64,000 nucleotides of DNA. Origin: Rheum nobile (lineage: Eukaryota; Streptophyta; Magnoliopsida; Caryophyllales; Polygonaceae). The position numbers were made by a program, and so were the translations under genes. Each line of letters opens with the position of its first letter. The stretch's first letter is position 1. The stretch lies in the NCBI GenBank assembly GCA_027886185.1, contig WOAB01000596.1, positions 682,001-746,000 on the forward strand, given 5' to 3'. A model generated the notes under the pieces. The model was not told the origin of the DNA. It searched no databases and saw only the letters and a program-made list of their open reading frames with translations. Below, piece by piece: positions 33,200 to 44,600 of the stretch.

Positions 33200-33985
33200 T
33201 CCATTAACTCTAAACAATCTTCTATAAAGCTCCATACATCTTAGGGTAGGATTAAGCTAAATCTGTTCCTTGAGATTTTTCAAATTCATTGATAAGATAT
33301 TGAGTCTTTAACTGATTTGTGATACTTGTGCTTCTGCTATACTAAATATGCATCCTATTTTTCAATGGTCAACTGGAATTAGAGCACTGTAAGCTAGGAA
33401 GCAATTTCAGCATTGTCATATGTTATTATGGTGGTTAGTGTTAATAAGTTTCTTCCTTCTTTGGTTGTGTTCAATGTTGAGTTTCCTTTTGTTGGAGTGT
33501 TCTAATGCTAATGACTTTGCACTATGGCAGGTCATCTGAACTTATTTTGGTGGTAACGGCCACTATGCCGCTAGCTTCTAAACAATCTTATATGAAGCTC
33601 TATCGATCTCAGGGCAGGATTAAGTTAAATCTGTTCCTTGGGATTTTTCAAATTCATTGATAGGATATCGAGTCTTTGACTAATTTGTGATACTTGTGCT
33701 ACTGATGTACTAAATATACAACTTTTTTTTTTCAATGGTAAACTGGAATCCTTGTGTTAATCTGTTGATTTCTAGTTTGGAAGAAATTCAGTGAAGACAT
33801 TGTGTATAAATTACGAAGCAGTTTTACGATTGTCATATGCTATTTTGGTGGTTAGTGTTAATAGTTTCTTCCTTCTTTGGTTGTGTTAAATGTTGAGTTT
33901 CATTTCGTTGGAGTGTTCTAATGCTAATAAGTTTGCACTATGGCAGATCGTGTGAACTTATTTTGGTGTTGGCGGCAACTCTGCC
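33200..33985 (+). repeat. direct duplication of about 370 bp
   Basis: 33206-33540 and 33575-33960 share CTAAACAATCTT, AGGATTAAG, AAATCTGTTCCTTG, TTTTTCAAATTCATTGATA and the tract before TTGCACTATGGCAG. The block ending CACTATGGCAG is followed in both by a similar segment (GAACTTATTTTGGTG...GCCGCTAGC). This looks like a duplicated intron-exon unit. Confidence 0.75.
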
Positions 33986-35537
33986 GCTAGCTCAACTATT
34001 GTTCTTTCATTTCCTACTGATGAGTAAGGTTTTAACAATGTTTCACGCAGAGAAATCCCCAGGTCTTGGGTTTGAATCCAGCACAGGTTTTAACAAGGTT
34101 TCATATCATTCCTCTAACTGAATTTTTTGATACATAATGGATTTTTGTCTTGCCTTCATTTTTCTCCTGTTTATTTTATTTGTTCTTGTTTTGTCATGTT
34201 GAGATGTACTGTTTGGAGGCTAGATGCAATGGCTTATGATCTTGATACACTGAAATACTATAGTCCATCTACTCATATAAACTTCCAAGTAGGTCATTTA
34301 AAGTTTCAAGTAAGTCATTTACCATGTTGATTTTATTTATTTGTCGTCTTGTATGTGTATGATCCTAAATTTTTGAATCAAAATCGTCATCCTTTTCTAC
34401 AGACTTACAAGTATGTATTTGAAGATATGAAAAACATGACCACTAAAGAATATGTCTCTCACTTGAGATGATATACATGTAAACTTAATTTATCTCTAGC
34501 ATGATAATGTTATATAAACGTTATTAGTTGTTTTGGAGTATTTCTCTAATCGGAAAGTGAGAAATCGCATAACAATAAACTTTTCCTTGCTCAATCTACT
34601 TTTTCTGGTTTGTTTGCATCGAATCCATGACTATTCATATCCTTTGATTGCTGCAATTTTGTATGATGGATTATTTTCTTCTAATCTTATAGTATTGTAG
34701 GCAGACCACTACTAATTGTTCGTCTCTTTATTGTGTAAGCCGCATACATGGGAAAGGTTGTGAATGTCTTTTTCTAGATGGTGTGTAATATAGTGTTGTT
34801 AGCTATAGCTCATGTGAAGGTAATTCTTTTCCAAATGAAGATTGTGACTTTATTATAGTTCATCACAATGACAGGAAATAAAAAATCTTATAGAAAATAT
34901 TTTCATTATTTTATATATTTCAATAGTATATTGTTGAATGGTAATTCCCTTCATTCTCAAAATTAGTTGTTTATCAATCCAAGTGATTATGCCTATGCAA
35001 ACACTGAATTAGGGAAAAAAGGGAGACAAGTGGTTATTATTGGTGGTTCGTATAACTTTGATAGGGTTACACAATGTAACTCTTCTATTTTTATTCTTTT
35101 ACAATTTTGGTCGCATAATCTAACACATAAATGTTCTACCAAAATGTAACTCGAATCCTGCAATATAAGATTTTTTATATAACTGAGTACATTTATGTGT
35201 GTACTATTTAGCGTCCATATAATCGTAATAAGTATTATTTCTGTGTGTCCTTAGTATAAATCATGAATTGGATTTTACAAGTAAATATCAAAGGTAATGG
35301 TTTATTATTTTTGTGTTTCATGATGTAGTAAAGTTTATTATTTCTATGTAACCTGCTCTTTGTTATAGGAATTGAGAAGCTTGTCTATTATCAGGAAGAT
35401 TGTATCTTAAAAGATGGTGAAGGGAACCAAAAAAAATTATGGTACGAATTGGAATTTCACACTTTTGTGAAGGGTCATATGCTTTTTTGTTACATTCTTT
35501 TCTACTGAATAGCTTATCACTTTTCATTATAGGTTGT

Positions 35538-35600
35538 GAAATTCAGAGAACAGTGATGGAGACGCTAAACCAGTTAGATGGTTTTGATCAATTTGGGAGG
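35538..35600 (+). pseudogene. RPT4: Rpt4-like (26S proteasome ATPase) exon fragment in monomer 1
   Basis: The frame translates EIQRTVMETLNQLDGFDQFG. From memory the conserved plant Rpt4 segment after Walker B is EIQRTLMELLNQLDGFDQLG, so all but about three residues agree. The LMELLNQLDGFDQLG form separates Rpt4 from Rpt1, 2, 3, 5 and 6. The fragment is preceded by a pyrimidine tract ending in AG (35532), like a splice acceptor, and followed within five codons by a stop. No Walker A, Walker B or arginine finger is present, so it is a captured exon, not a gene. Confidence 0.8.
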
Positions 35601-35810
35601 GCACCTAGGAGGTAGTTGCTATTTTGATGTGAAGACTCGTTTCTAGAGTTGTCCTGTCATTAGGAAATTCTCCCTCCATTTGATGTAATCTGACTAGGTG
35701 GAGTTTATCTATTCCAATCTCAGGTGCATTGACAGCTGCTAGGACCATACTACTGGCTTATAAGTTTCAGATAAGGTCAGAAGCTAATGCGAGCTTAAGT
35801 AGTCGTTCAA

Positions 35811-35827
35811 GGTGCTACGATAGCACC
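35811..35827. repeat. perfect hairpin in monomer 1 (recurs each monomer)
   Basis: GGTGCTACGATAGCACC is a 7-bp stem with a CGA loop, followed by a second imperfect stem (GGTGGGGA...TCCCC...CCACC) around CTCCTATTATGGAG. Units with GGTTCTACG lose one stem pair without compensation, so the fold is not under strict constraint. Confidence 0.8.
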
Positions 35828-36010
35828 TATGGTGGGGACGGCCTCTTATTATGGAGATCGATTCCCCAAATTCTCCACCTTTTGAGTTATGTGATGTAAT
35901 CTGCATGACCGATGAATTTTTCTTCTCTTGAATCTTGATAATGTATAACTATCAGTTCAATCTTCATGCTGCCACCTTTAGTCAATTTAATGTGTTGCTA
36001 CTCGGCCTTC

Positions 36011-39000
36011 TCAATCTTCTTTTTCTGGTTCTTTTGAATCCAATCCTTGACTATTCATGTCTTTTAATTGCTGCAATTTTGTTTGATAGATGATTTTCTT
36101 CTAATCATATAGTAAGGTAGGCAGACCACTACTAAATGTTCCTCTGTTTTTTGTGTAAGCCGCATACAGGGGAAATGTTGTGAATGTGTTTTTCTAGATG
36201 GTGTGCAATGTAGTGTTGTTAGCTATAGCTCATGTGAAGGAAATTCTTTTCCAAATCAAGATTGTGACTTTATTATAGTTCATCGCAATGACATGAAATT
36301 ATAAATCATATAGCAAATCTTTTCATTATTTTATATATGTCAGTAGTCTACAGTTGAATGGTAATTCCATTCATTCTCAAAATTAGTTCTTTATCAATCA
36401 AAGTGATTATACCTATGCACACACTGAATTAGGGAAAATAGGGAGACAAGGGGTTATTATTGATGGTTCGTATAACTTTGAAATGGTTACACAATGTAAC
36501 TCTTCTATTTTTATTATGTTACAATTATGGTCCCATAATCTAACACATAATGGTTCTACCAAAATGTAACTCGAATCCTGCACTATAAGATTTTTGATAT
36601 AACTAAGTACATTAATGTGTGTACTATTTAGCATCCATATAATCGTAATAAGTATTATTTCTGTGTGTCATAGTATTAACCATGAAGTGGATTTTACAAG
36701 TAAATATCAAAGGTAATTATTTATTATTTTTGTGTTTCATGATGTAGTAAAGTTTATTATTTCTTTATAACATGCTCTCTATTATAGGAATTGAGAAGCT
36801 TGTCTATTATCAAGAAGACTGTATCTGAAAAGATGGTGAAAGGAACCAAAAAAAATTGTGGCACGAATTGGAATTGCACACTTTTGTGAATGGTCATACT
36901 CTTTTCTACTGATTAGCTTATCACTTTTCATTGCAGGTTGTGAAATTCAGAGAACATTGATGGAGACGCTAAACCAGGTATATGGTTTTGATCGATTTAG
37001 GATGGCACTTAGGAGGTAGTTGCTATTTTGATGTGGAAAATCTTTTCTAGAGTTGTCCTATAATTAGGAAATTCTCCCTCCATTTGATGTAATCTGACTA
37101 GGTGGAGTTTGTCTATTCAAATCGCAGGTGCATTGACAACTTCTAGGACCTTACTACTGGCTTAACAAGTTTCAGATAAGGTCAGAAGAAAATGCGAGCT
37201 TGTGTAGTCGTTCAAGGTGCTACGATAGCACCTATGGTGGGGACGGCCTCCTATTATGGAGATCGATTCCCCAAATTCTCCACCTTTTGAGTTAGGTGAT
37301 GTAATCTGCATGACCGATGAATTTTTCTTCTCATGAATCTTGATAATGTATAACTATCAGTTCAATCTTCATGCTGCCACCTTTAGTCAATTTAATGTGT
37401 TGCTACTCGGCCTTCTCAATCTTCTTTTTTTGGTTCTTTTGCCTCCAATCCTTGACTATTCATGTCTTTTAATTGCTGCAATTTTGTTTGATAGATGATT
37501 TTCTTCTAATCATATAGTATGGTAGGCAGACCACTACTAAATGTTCCTACGTTTATTGTGTAAGCCGCATACAGGGGAAATGTTGTGAATGTGTTTTTCT
37601 AGATGGTGTGCAATGTAGTGTTGTTAGCTATAGCTCATGTGAAGGCAATTCTTTTCCAAATCAAGATTGTGACTTTATTATAGTTCATCGCAATGACAGG
37701 AAATTAAAAATCATATAGCAAATCTTTTCATTATTTTATATATGTCAGTAGTCTGTAGTTGAATGGTAATTCCATTCATTCTCAAAATTAGTTGTTTATC
37801 AATCAAAGTGATTATACATATGCAAACACTGAATTAGGGAAAATAGGGAGATAAGTGGTTATTATTGGTGGTTCGTATAACTTTGAAATGGTTACACAAT
37901 GTAACTCTTCTATTTTTATTATGTTACAATTATGGTCCCATAATCTAACACATAATGGTTCTACCAAAATGTAACTCGAATCCTGCACAATAAAATTTTT
38001 GATATAACTAAGTACATTAATGTGTGTACTATTTAGCATCCATATAATCGTAATAAGTATTATTTCTGTGTGTCATAGTATTAACCATGAAGTGGATTTT
38101 ACAAGTAAATATCAAAGGTAATTGTTTATTATTTTTGTGTTTCATGATGTAGTAAAGTTTATTATTTCTTTATAACATGCTCTCTATTATAGGAATTGAG
38201 AAGCTTGTCTATTATCAAGAAGACTGTATCTGAAAAGATGGTGAAGGGAACCAAAAAAAATTGTGGCACGAATTGGAATTGCACACTTTTGTGAATGGTC
38301 ATACTCTTTTATACTTATTAGCTTATCACTTTTCATTGCAGGTTGTGAAATTCAGAGACCATTGATGGAGACGCTAAACCAGTTAGATGGTTTTGATCGA
38401 TTTGGGATGGCACTTAGGAGGTAGTTGCTATTTTGATGTGGAAACTCTTTTCTAGAGTTGTCCTACAATTAGGAAATTCTCCCTCCATTTGATGTAATCT
38501 GACTAGGTGGAGTTTGTCTATTCCAATCGCAGGTAAATTGACAACTGCTAGGACCTTACTACTGGCTTAACAAGTTTCAGATAAGGTCAGAAGCAAATGC
38601 GAGCTTGTGTAGTCGTTCAAGGTTCTACGATAGCACCTATGGTGGGGACGGCCTCCTATTATGGAGATCGATTCCCCAAATTCTCCACCTTTTGAGTTAG
38701 GTGATGTAATCTGCATGACCGATGAATTTTTCTTCTCTTGAATCTTGATAATGTATAACTATCAGTTCAATCTTCATGCTGCCACCTTTAGTCAATTTAA
38801 TGTGTTGCTACTCGGCCTTCTCAATCTTCTTTTTCTTGTTCTTTTGCATCCAATCCTTGACTATTCATGTTTTTTAATTGTTGTAATTTTGTTTGATAGA
38901 TGATTTTCTTCTAATCATATAGTATTGTAGGCAGACCACTACTAAATGTTCCTCTGTTTATTGTGTAAGCCGCATACAAGGGAAATGTTGTGAATGTGTT

Positions 39001-41630
39001 TTTCTAGATGGTGTGCAATGTAGTGTTGTTAGCTATAGCTCATGTGAAGGCTATTCTTTTCCAAATCAAGATTGTGACTTTATTATAGTTCATCGCAATG
39101 ACAGGAAATTAAAAATCATATAGCAAATCTATTCATTATTTTATATATGTCAGTAGTCTACAGTTGAATGGTAATTCCATTCATTCTCAAAATTAGTTGT
39201 TTATCAATCAAAGTGATTATACCTATGCAAACACTGAATTAGGGAAAATAGGGAGACAAGTGGTTATTATTGGTGGTTCGTATAACTTTGAAATGGTTAC
39301 ACAATGTAACTCTTCTATTTTTATTATGTTACAATTATGGTCCCATAATCTAACACATAATGGTTCTACCAAAATGTAACTCGAATCCTGCACTATAAGA
39401 TTTTTGATATAACTAAGTACATTAATGTGTGTACTATTTAGCATCCATATAATCGTAATAAGTATTATTTCTGTGTGTCATAGTATTAACCATGAAGTGG
39501 ATTTTACAAGTAAATATCAATGGTAATTGTTTATTATTTTTGTGTTTCATGATGTAGTAAAGTTTGTTATTTCTTTATAACATGCTCTCTATTATAGGAA
39601 TTGAGAAGCTTGTCTATTATCAAGAAGACTGTATCTGAAAAGATGGTGAAGGGAACCAAAATTTTTTTTGGCACGAATTGGAATTGCACACTTTTGTGAA
39701 TGGTCATACTCTTTTGTACTGATTAGCTTATCAATTTTCATTGCAGGTTGTGAAATTCAGAGAACATTGATGGAGACGCTAAACCAGGTATATGGTTTTG
39801 ATCGATTTGGGATGGCACTTAGGAGGTAGTTGCTATTTTGATGTGGAAACTCTTTTCTAGAGTTGTCCTATAATTAGGAAATTCTCCCTCGATTTGATGT
39901 AATCAGACTAGGTGGAGTTTGTCTATTCAAATCGCAGGTGCATTGACAACTGCTAGGACCTTACTACTGGCTTAACAAGTATCAGATAAGGTCAGAAGCA
40001 AATGCGAGCTTGTGTAGTCGTTCAAGGTGCTACGATAGCACCTATGGTGGGGATGGCCTCCTATTATGGAGATCGATTCCCCAAATTCTCCACCTTTTGT
40101 GTTAGGTGATGTAATCTGCATGACCGATGAATTTTTCTTCTCTTGAATCTTGATAATGTATAACTATCAGTTCAATCTTCATGCTGCCACCTTTAGTCAA
40201 TTTAATGTGTTGCTACTCGACTTTCTCAATCTTCTTTTTCTTGTTCTTTTGCATCCAATCCTTGACTATTCATGTCTTTTAATTGCTGCAATTTTGTTTG
40301 ATAGATGATTTTCTTCTAATCATATAGTATGGTAGGCAGACCACTACTAAATGTTCCTCTGTTTATTGTGTAAGCCGCATACAGGGGAAATGTTGTGAAT
40401 GTGTTTTTCTCGATGGTGTGCAATATAGTGTTGTTAGCTATAGCTCTTGTGAAGGCAATTCTTTTCCAAATCAAGATTGTGACTTTATTATAGTTCATCG
40501 CAATGACAGGAAATTAAAAATCATATAGCAAATCTTTTCATTATTTTATATATGTCAGTAGTCTATAGTTGAATGGTAATTCCCTTCATTCTCAAAATTA
40601 GTTGTTTATCAATCAAAGTGAGTATACCTATGCAAACACTGAATTAGGGAAAATAGGGAGACAAGTGGTTATTATTGGTGGTTCGTATAACTTTGAAATG
40701 GTTACACAATGTAACTCTTCTATTTTTATTATGTTACAATTATGGTCCCATAATCTAACACATAATGGTTCTACCAAAATGTAACTCGAATCCTGCACTA
40801 TAAGATTTTTGATATAACTAAGTACATTAATGTGTGTACTATTTAGCATCCATATAATCGTAATAAGTATTATTTCTGTGTGTCATAGTATTAACCATGA
40901 AGTGGATTTTACAAGTAAATATCAAAGGTAATTGTTTATTATTTTTGTGTTTCATGATGTAGTAAAGTTTATTATTTCTTTATAACATGCTCTCTATTAT
41001 AGGAATTGAGAAGCTTGTCTATTATCAAGAAGACTGTATCTGAAAAGATGGTGAAAGGAACCAAAAAAAATTGTGGCACGAATTGGAATTGCACACTTTT
41101 GTGAATGGTCATACTCTTTTCTACTGATTAGCTTATCAATTTTCATTGCAGGTTGTGAAATTCAGAGAACATTGATGGAGACGCTAAACCAGGTATATGG
41201 TTTTGATCGATTTGGGATGGCACTTAGGAGGTAGTTGCTATTTTGATGTGGAAACTCTTTTCTAGAGTCGTCCTATAATTAGGCAATTCTCCCTCCATTT
41301 GATGTAATCTGACTAGGTGGAGTTTGTCTATTCCAATCGCAGGTGCATTGACAACTACTAGGACCTTACTACTGGCTTAACAAGTTTCAGATAAGGTCAG
41401 AAGCAAATGCGAGCTTGTGTAGTCGTTCAAGGTGCTACGATAGCACCTATGGTGGGGACGGCCTCCTATTATGGAGATCGATTCCCCAAATTCTCCACCT
41501 TTTGAGTTAGGTGATGTAATCTGCATGACCGATGAATTTTTCTTCTCTTGAATCTTGATAATGTATAACTATCAGTTCAATCTTCATGCTGCCACCTTTA
41601 GTCAATTTAATGTGTTGCTAGTCCGCCTTC
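36011..41630 (+). repeat. monomers 2-5, 1405 bp each
   Basis: Units at 36011, 37416, 38821 and 40226. They differ from one another by scattered substitutions (for example GGTTCTACGA only in the unit at 37416) and do not yet show the strict alternation seen later. Confidence 0.92.
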
Positions 41631-44600
41631 TCAATCTTCTTTTTCTGGTTCTTTTGCATCCAATCCTTGACTATTCATGTCTTTTAATTGCTGTAATTTT
41701 GTTTGATAGATGATTTTCTGTTAATCATATAGTATGGTAGGCAGACCACTACTTAATGTTCCTCTGTTTATTGTGTAAGCCACATACAGGCAATTCTTTT
41801 CCAATCCTTGACTAATTCTTTTTTTGTTTATTGTGTAAGTCTACAGTTGAATGGTAATTCCATTCATTCTCAAAATTAGTTGTTTATCAATCAAAGTGAT
41901 TATACCTATGCAAACACTGAATTAGGGAAAATAGGGAGACAAGTGGTTATTATTGGTGGTTCGTATAACTTTGAAATGGTTACACAATGTAACTCTTCTA
42001 TTTTTATTATGTTACAATTATGGTCCTATAATCTAACACATAATGGTTCTGCCAAAATGTAACTCGAATCCTGCACTATAAGATTTTTGATATAACTAAG
42101 TACATTAATGTGTGTACTATTTAGCATCCATATAATCGTAATAAGTATTATTTCTGTGTGTCTTAGTATTAACCATGAAGTGGATTTTACAAGTAAATAT
42201 CAAAGGTAATTGTTTATTATTTTTGTGTTTCATGATGTAGTAAAGTTTATTATTTCTTTATAACATGCTCTCTATTATAGGAATTGAGAAGCTTGTCTAT
42301 TATCAAGAAGACTGTATCTGAAAAGATGGTGAAGGGAACCAAAAAAAGTTGTGGCATGAATTGGAATTGCACACTTTTGTGAATGGTCATACTCTTTTCT
42401 ACTGATTAGCTTATCACTTTTCATTGCAGGTTGTGAAATTCAGAGACCATTGATGGAGACGCTAAACCAGGTATATGGTTTTGATCGATTTGGGATGGCA
42501 CTTAGGACGTAGTTGCTATTTTGATGTGGAAACTCTTTTCTAGAGTTGTCCTATAATTAGGAAATTCTCCCTCCATTTGATGTAATCAGACTAGGTGGAG
42601 TTTGTCTATTCAAATCACAGGTGCATTGACAACTGCTAGGACCTTACTACTGGCTTAACAAGTATCAGATAAGGTCAAAAGCAAATGCGAGCTTTTGTAG
42701 TCGTTCAAGGTGCTACGATAGCACCTATGGTGGGGATGGCCTCCTATTATGGAGATCGATTCCCCAAATTCTCCACCTTTTGTGTTAGGTGATGTAATCT
42801 GCATGACCGATGAATTTTTCTTCTCTTGAATCTTGATAATGTATAACTATCAGTTCAATCTTCATGCTGCCACCTTTAGTCAATTTAATGTGTTGCTACT
42901 CGGCCTTCTCAATCTTCTTTTTCTTGTTCTTTTGCATCCAATCCTTGACTATTCATGTCTTTTAATTGCTGCAATTTTGTTTGATAGATGATTTTCTTCT
43001 AATCATATAGTATGGTAGGCAGACCACTACTAAATGTTCCTCTGTTTATTGTGTAAGCCGCATACAGGGGAAATGTTGTGAATGTGTTTTTCTCGATGGT
43101 GTGCAATATAGTGTTGTTAGCTATAGCTCTTGTGAAGGCAATTCTTTTCCAAATCAAGATTGTGACTTTATTATAGTTCATCGCAATGACAGGAAATTAA
43201 AAATCATATAGCAAATCTTTTCATTATTTTATATATGTCAGTAGTCTACAGTTGAATGGTAATTCCCTTCATTCTCAAAATTAGTTGTTTATCAATCAAA
43301 GTGAGTATACCTATGCAAACACTGAATTAGGGAAAATAGGGAGACAAGTGGTTATTATTGGTGGTTCGTATAACTTTGAAATGGTTACACAATGTAACTC
43401 TTCTATTTTTATTATGTTACAATTATGGTCCCATAATCTAACACATAATGGTTCTACCAAAATGTAACTCGAATCCTGCACTATAAGATTTTTGATATAA
43501 CTAAGTACATTAATGTGTGTACTATTTAGCATCCATATAATCGTAATAAGTATTATTTCTGTGTGTCATAGTATTAACCATGAAGTGGATTTTACAAGTA
43601 AATATCAAAGGTAATTGTTTATTATTTTTGTGTTTCATGATGTAGTAAAGTTTATTATTTCTTTATAACATGCTCTCTATTATAGGAATTGAGAAGCTTG
43701 TCTATTATCAAGAAGACTGTATCTGAAAAGATGGTGAACGGAACCAAAAAAAATTGTGGCATGAATTGGAATTGCACACTTTTGTGAATGGTCATACTCT
43801 TTTCTACTGATTAGCTTATCAATTTTCATTGCATGTTGTGAAATTCAGAGAACATTGATGGAGACGCTAAACCAGGTATATGGTTTTGATCGATTTGGGA
43901 TGGCACTTAGGAGGTAGTTGCTATTTTGATGTGGAAACTCTTTTCTAAAGTTGTCCTATAATTAGGAAATTCTCCCTCCATTTGATGTAATCTGACTAGG
44001 TGGAGTTTGTCTATTCCAATCGCATGTGCATTGACAACTACTAGGACCTTACTACTGGCTTAACAAGTTTCAGATAAGGTCAGAAGCAAATGCGAGCTTG
44101 TGTAGTCGTTCAAGGTTCTACGATAGCACCTATGGTGGGGACGGCCTCCTATTATGGAGATCGATTCCCCAAATTCTCCACCTTTTGAGTTAGGTGATGT
44201 AATCTGCATGACCGATGAATTTTTCTTCTCTTGAATCTTGATAATGTATAACTATCAGTTCAATCTTCATGCTGCCACCTTTAGTCAATTTAATGTGTTG
44301 CTACTCGGCCTTCTCAATCTTCTTTTTCTTGTTCTTTTGCATCCAATCCTTGACTATTCATGTCTTTTAATTGCTGCAATTTTGTTTGATAGATGATTTT
44401 CTTCTAATCATATAGTATTGTAGGCATACCACTACTAAATGTTCCTCTGTTTATTGTGTAAGCCGCATACAGGGAAAATGTTGTGAATGTGTTTTTCTAG
44501 ATGGTGTGCAATGTAGTGTTGTTAGCTATAGCTCATGTGAAGGCAATTCTTTTCCAAATCAAGATTGTGACTTTATTATAGTTCATCGCAATGACAGGAA

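Larger units (their letters stand above)
31451..34590 (+). other. duplication-rich, intron-like region left of the tandem array
   Basis: A C/T-rich block (31600-31930) with AAACCCTAATCT words is followed by T/G-rich DNA with several splice-acceptor-like tracts (for example before 33532). The style is that of a plant 5' UTR with introns. No open frame matches a protein I know. Three sets of local repeats lie inside and are listed separately. It may be the unamplified flank of the sequence from which the 1405-bp monomers derive. Confidence 0.45.
34591..36010 (+). repeat. monomer 1, divergent edge unit
   Basis: About 1420 bp, with many substitutions and short indels against all later units. It retains the longest readable Rpt4-like stretch (35538-35600). 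Edge monomers escape homogenisation, so this unit is likely nearest the ancestral sequence. Confidence 0.9.

Noticed and set aside
34040..34085. tRNA-like or SINE B box (GGGTTTGAATCC) near the array
   Set aside because: No matching A box at the right distance, no cloverleaf and no A-rich tail. A single 12-base match is weak evidence.
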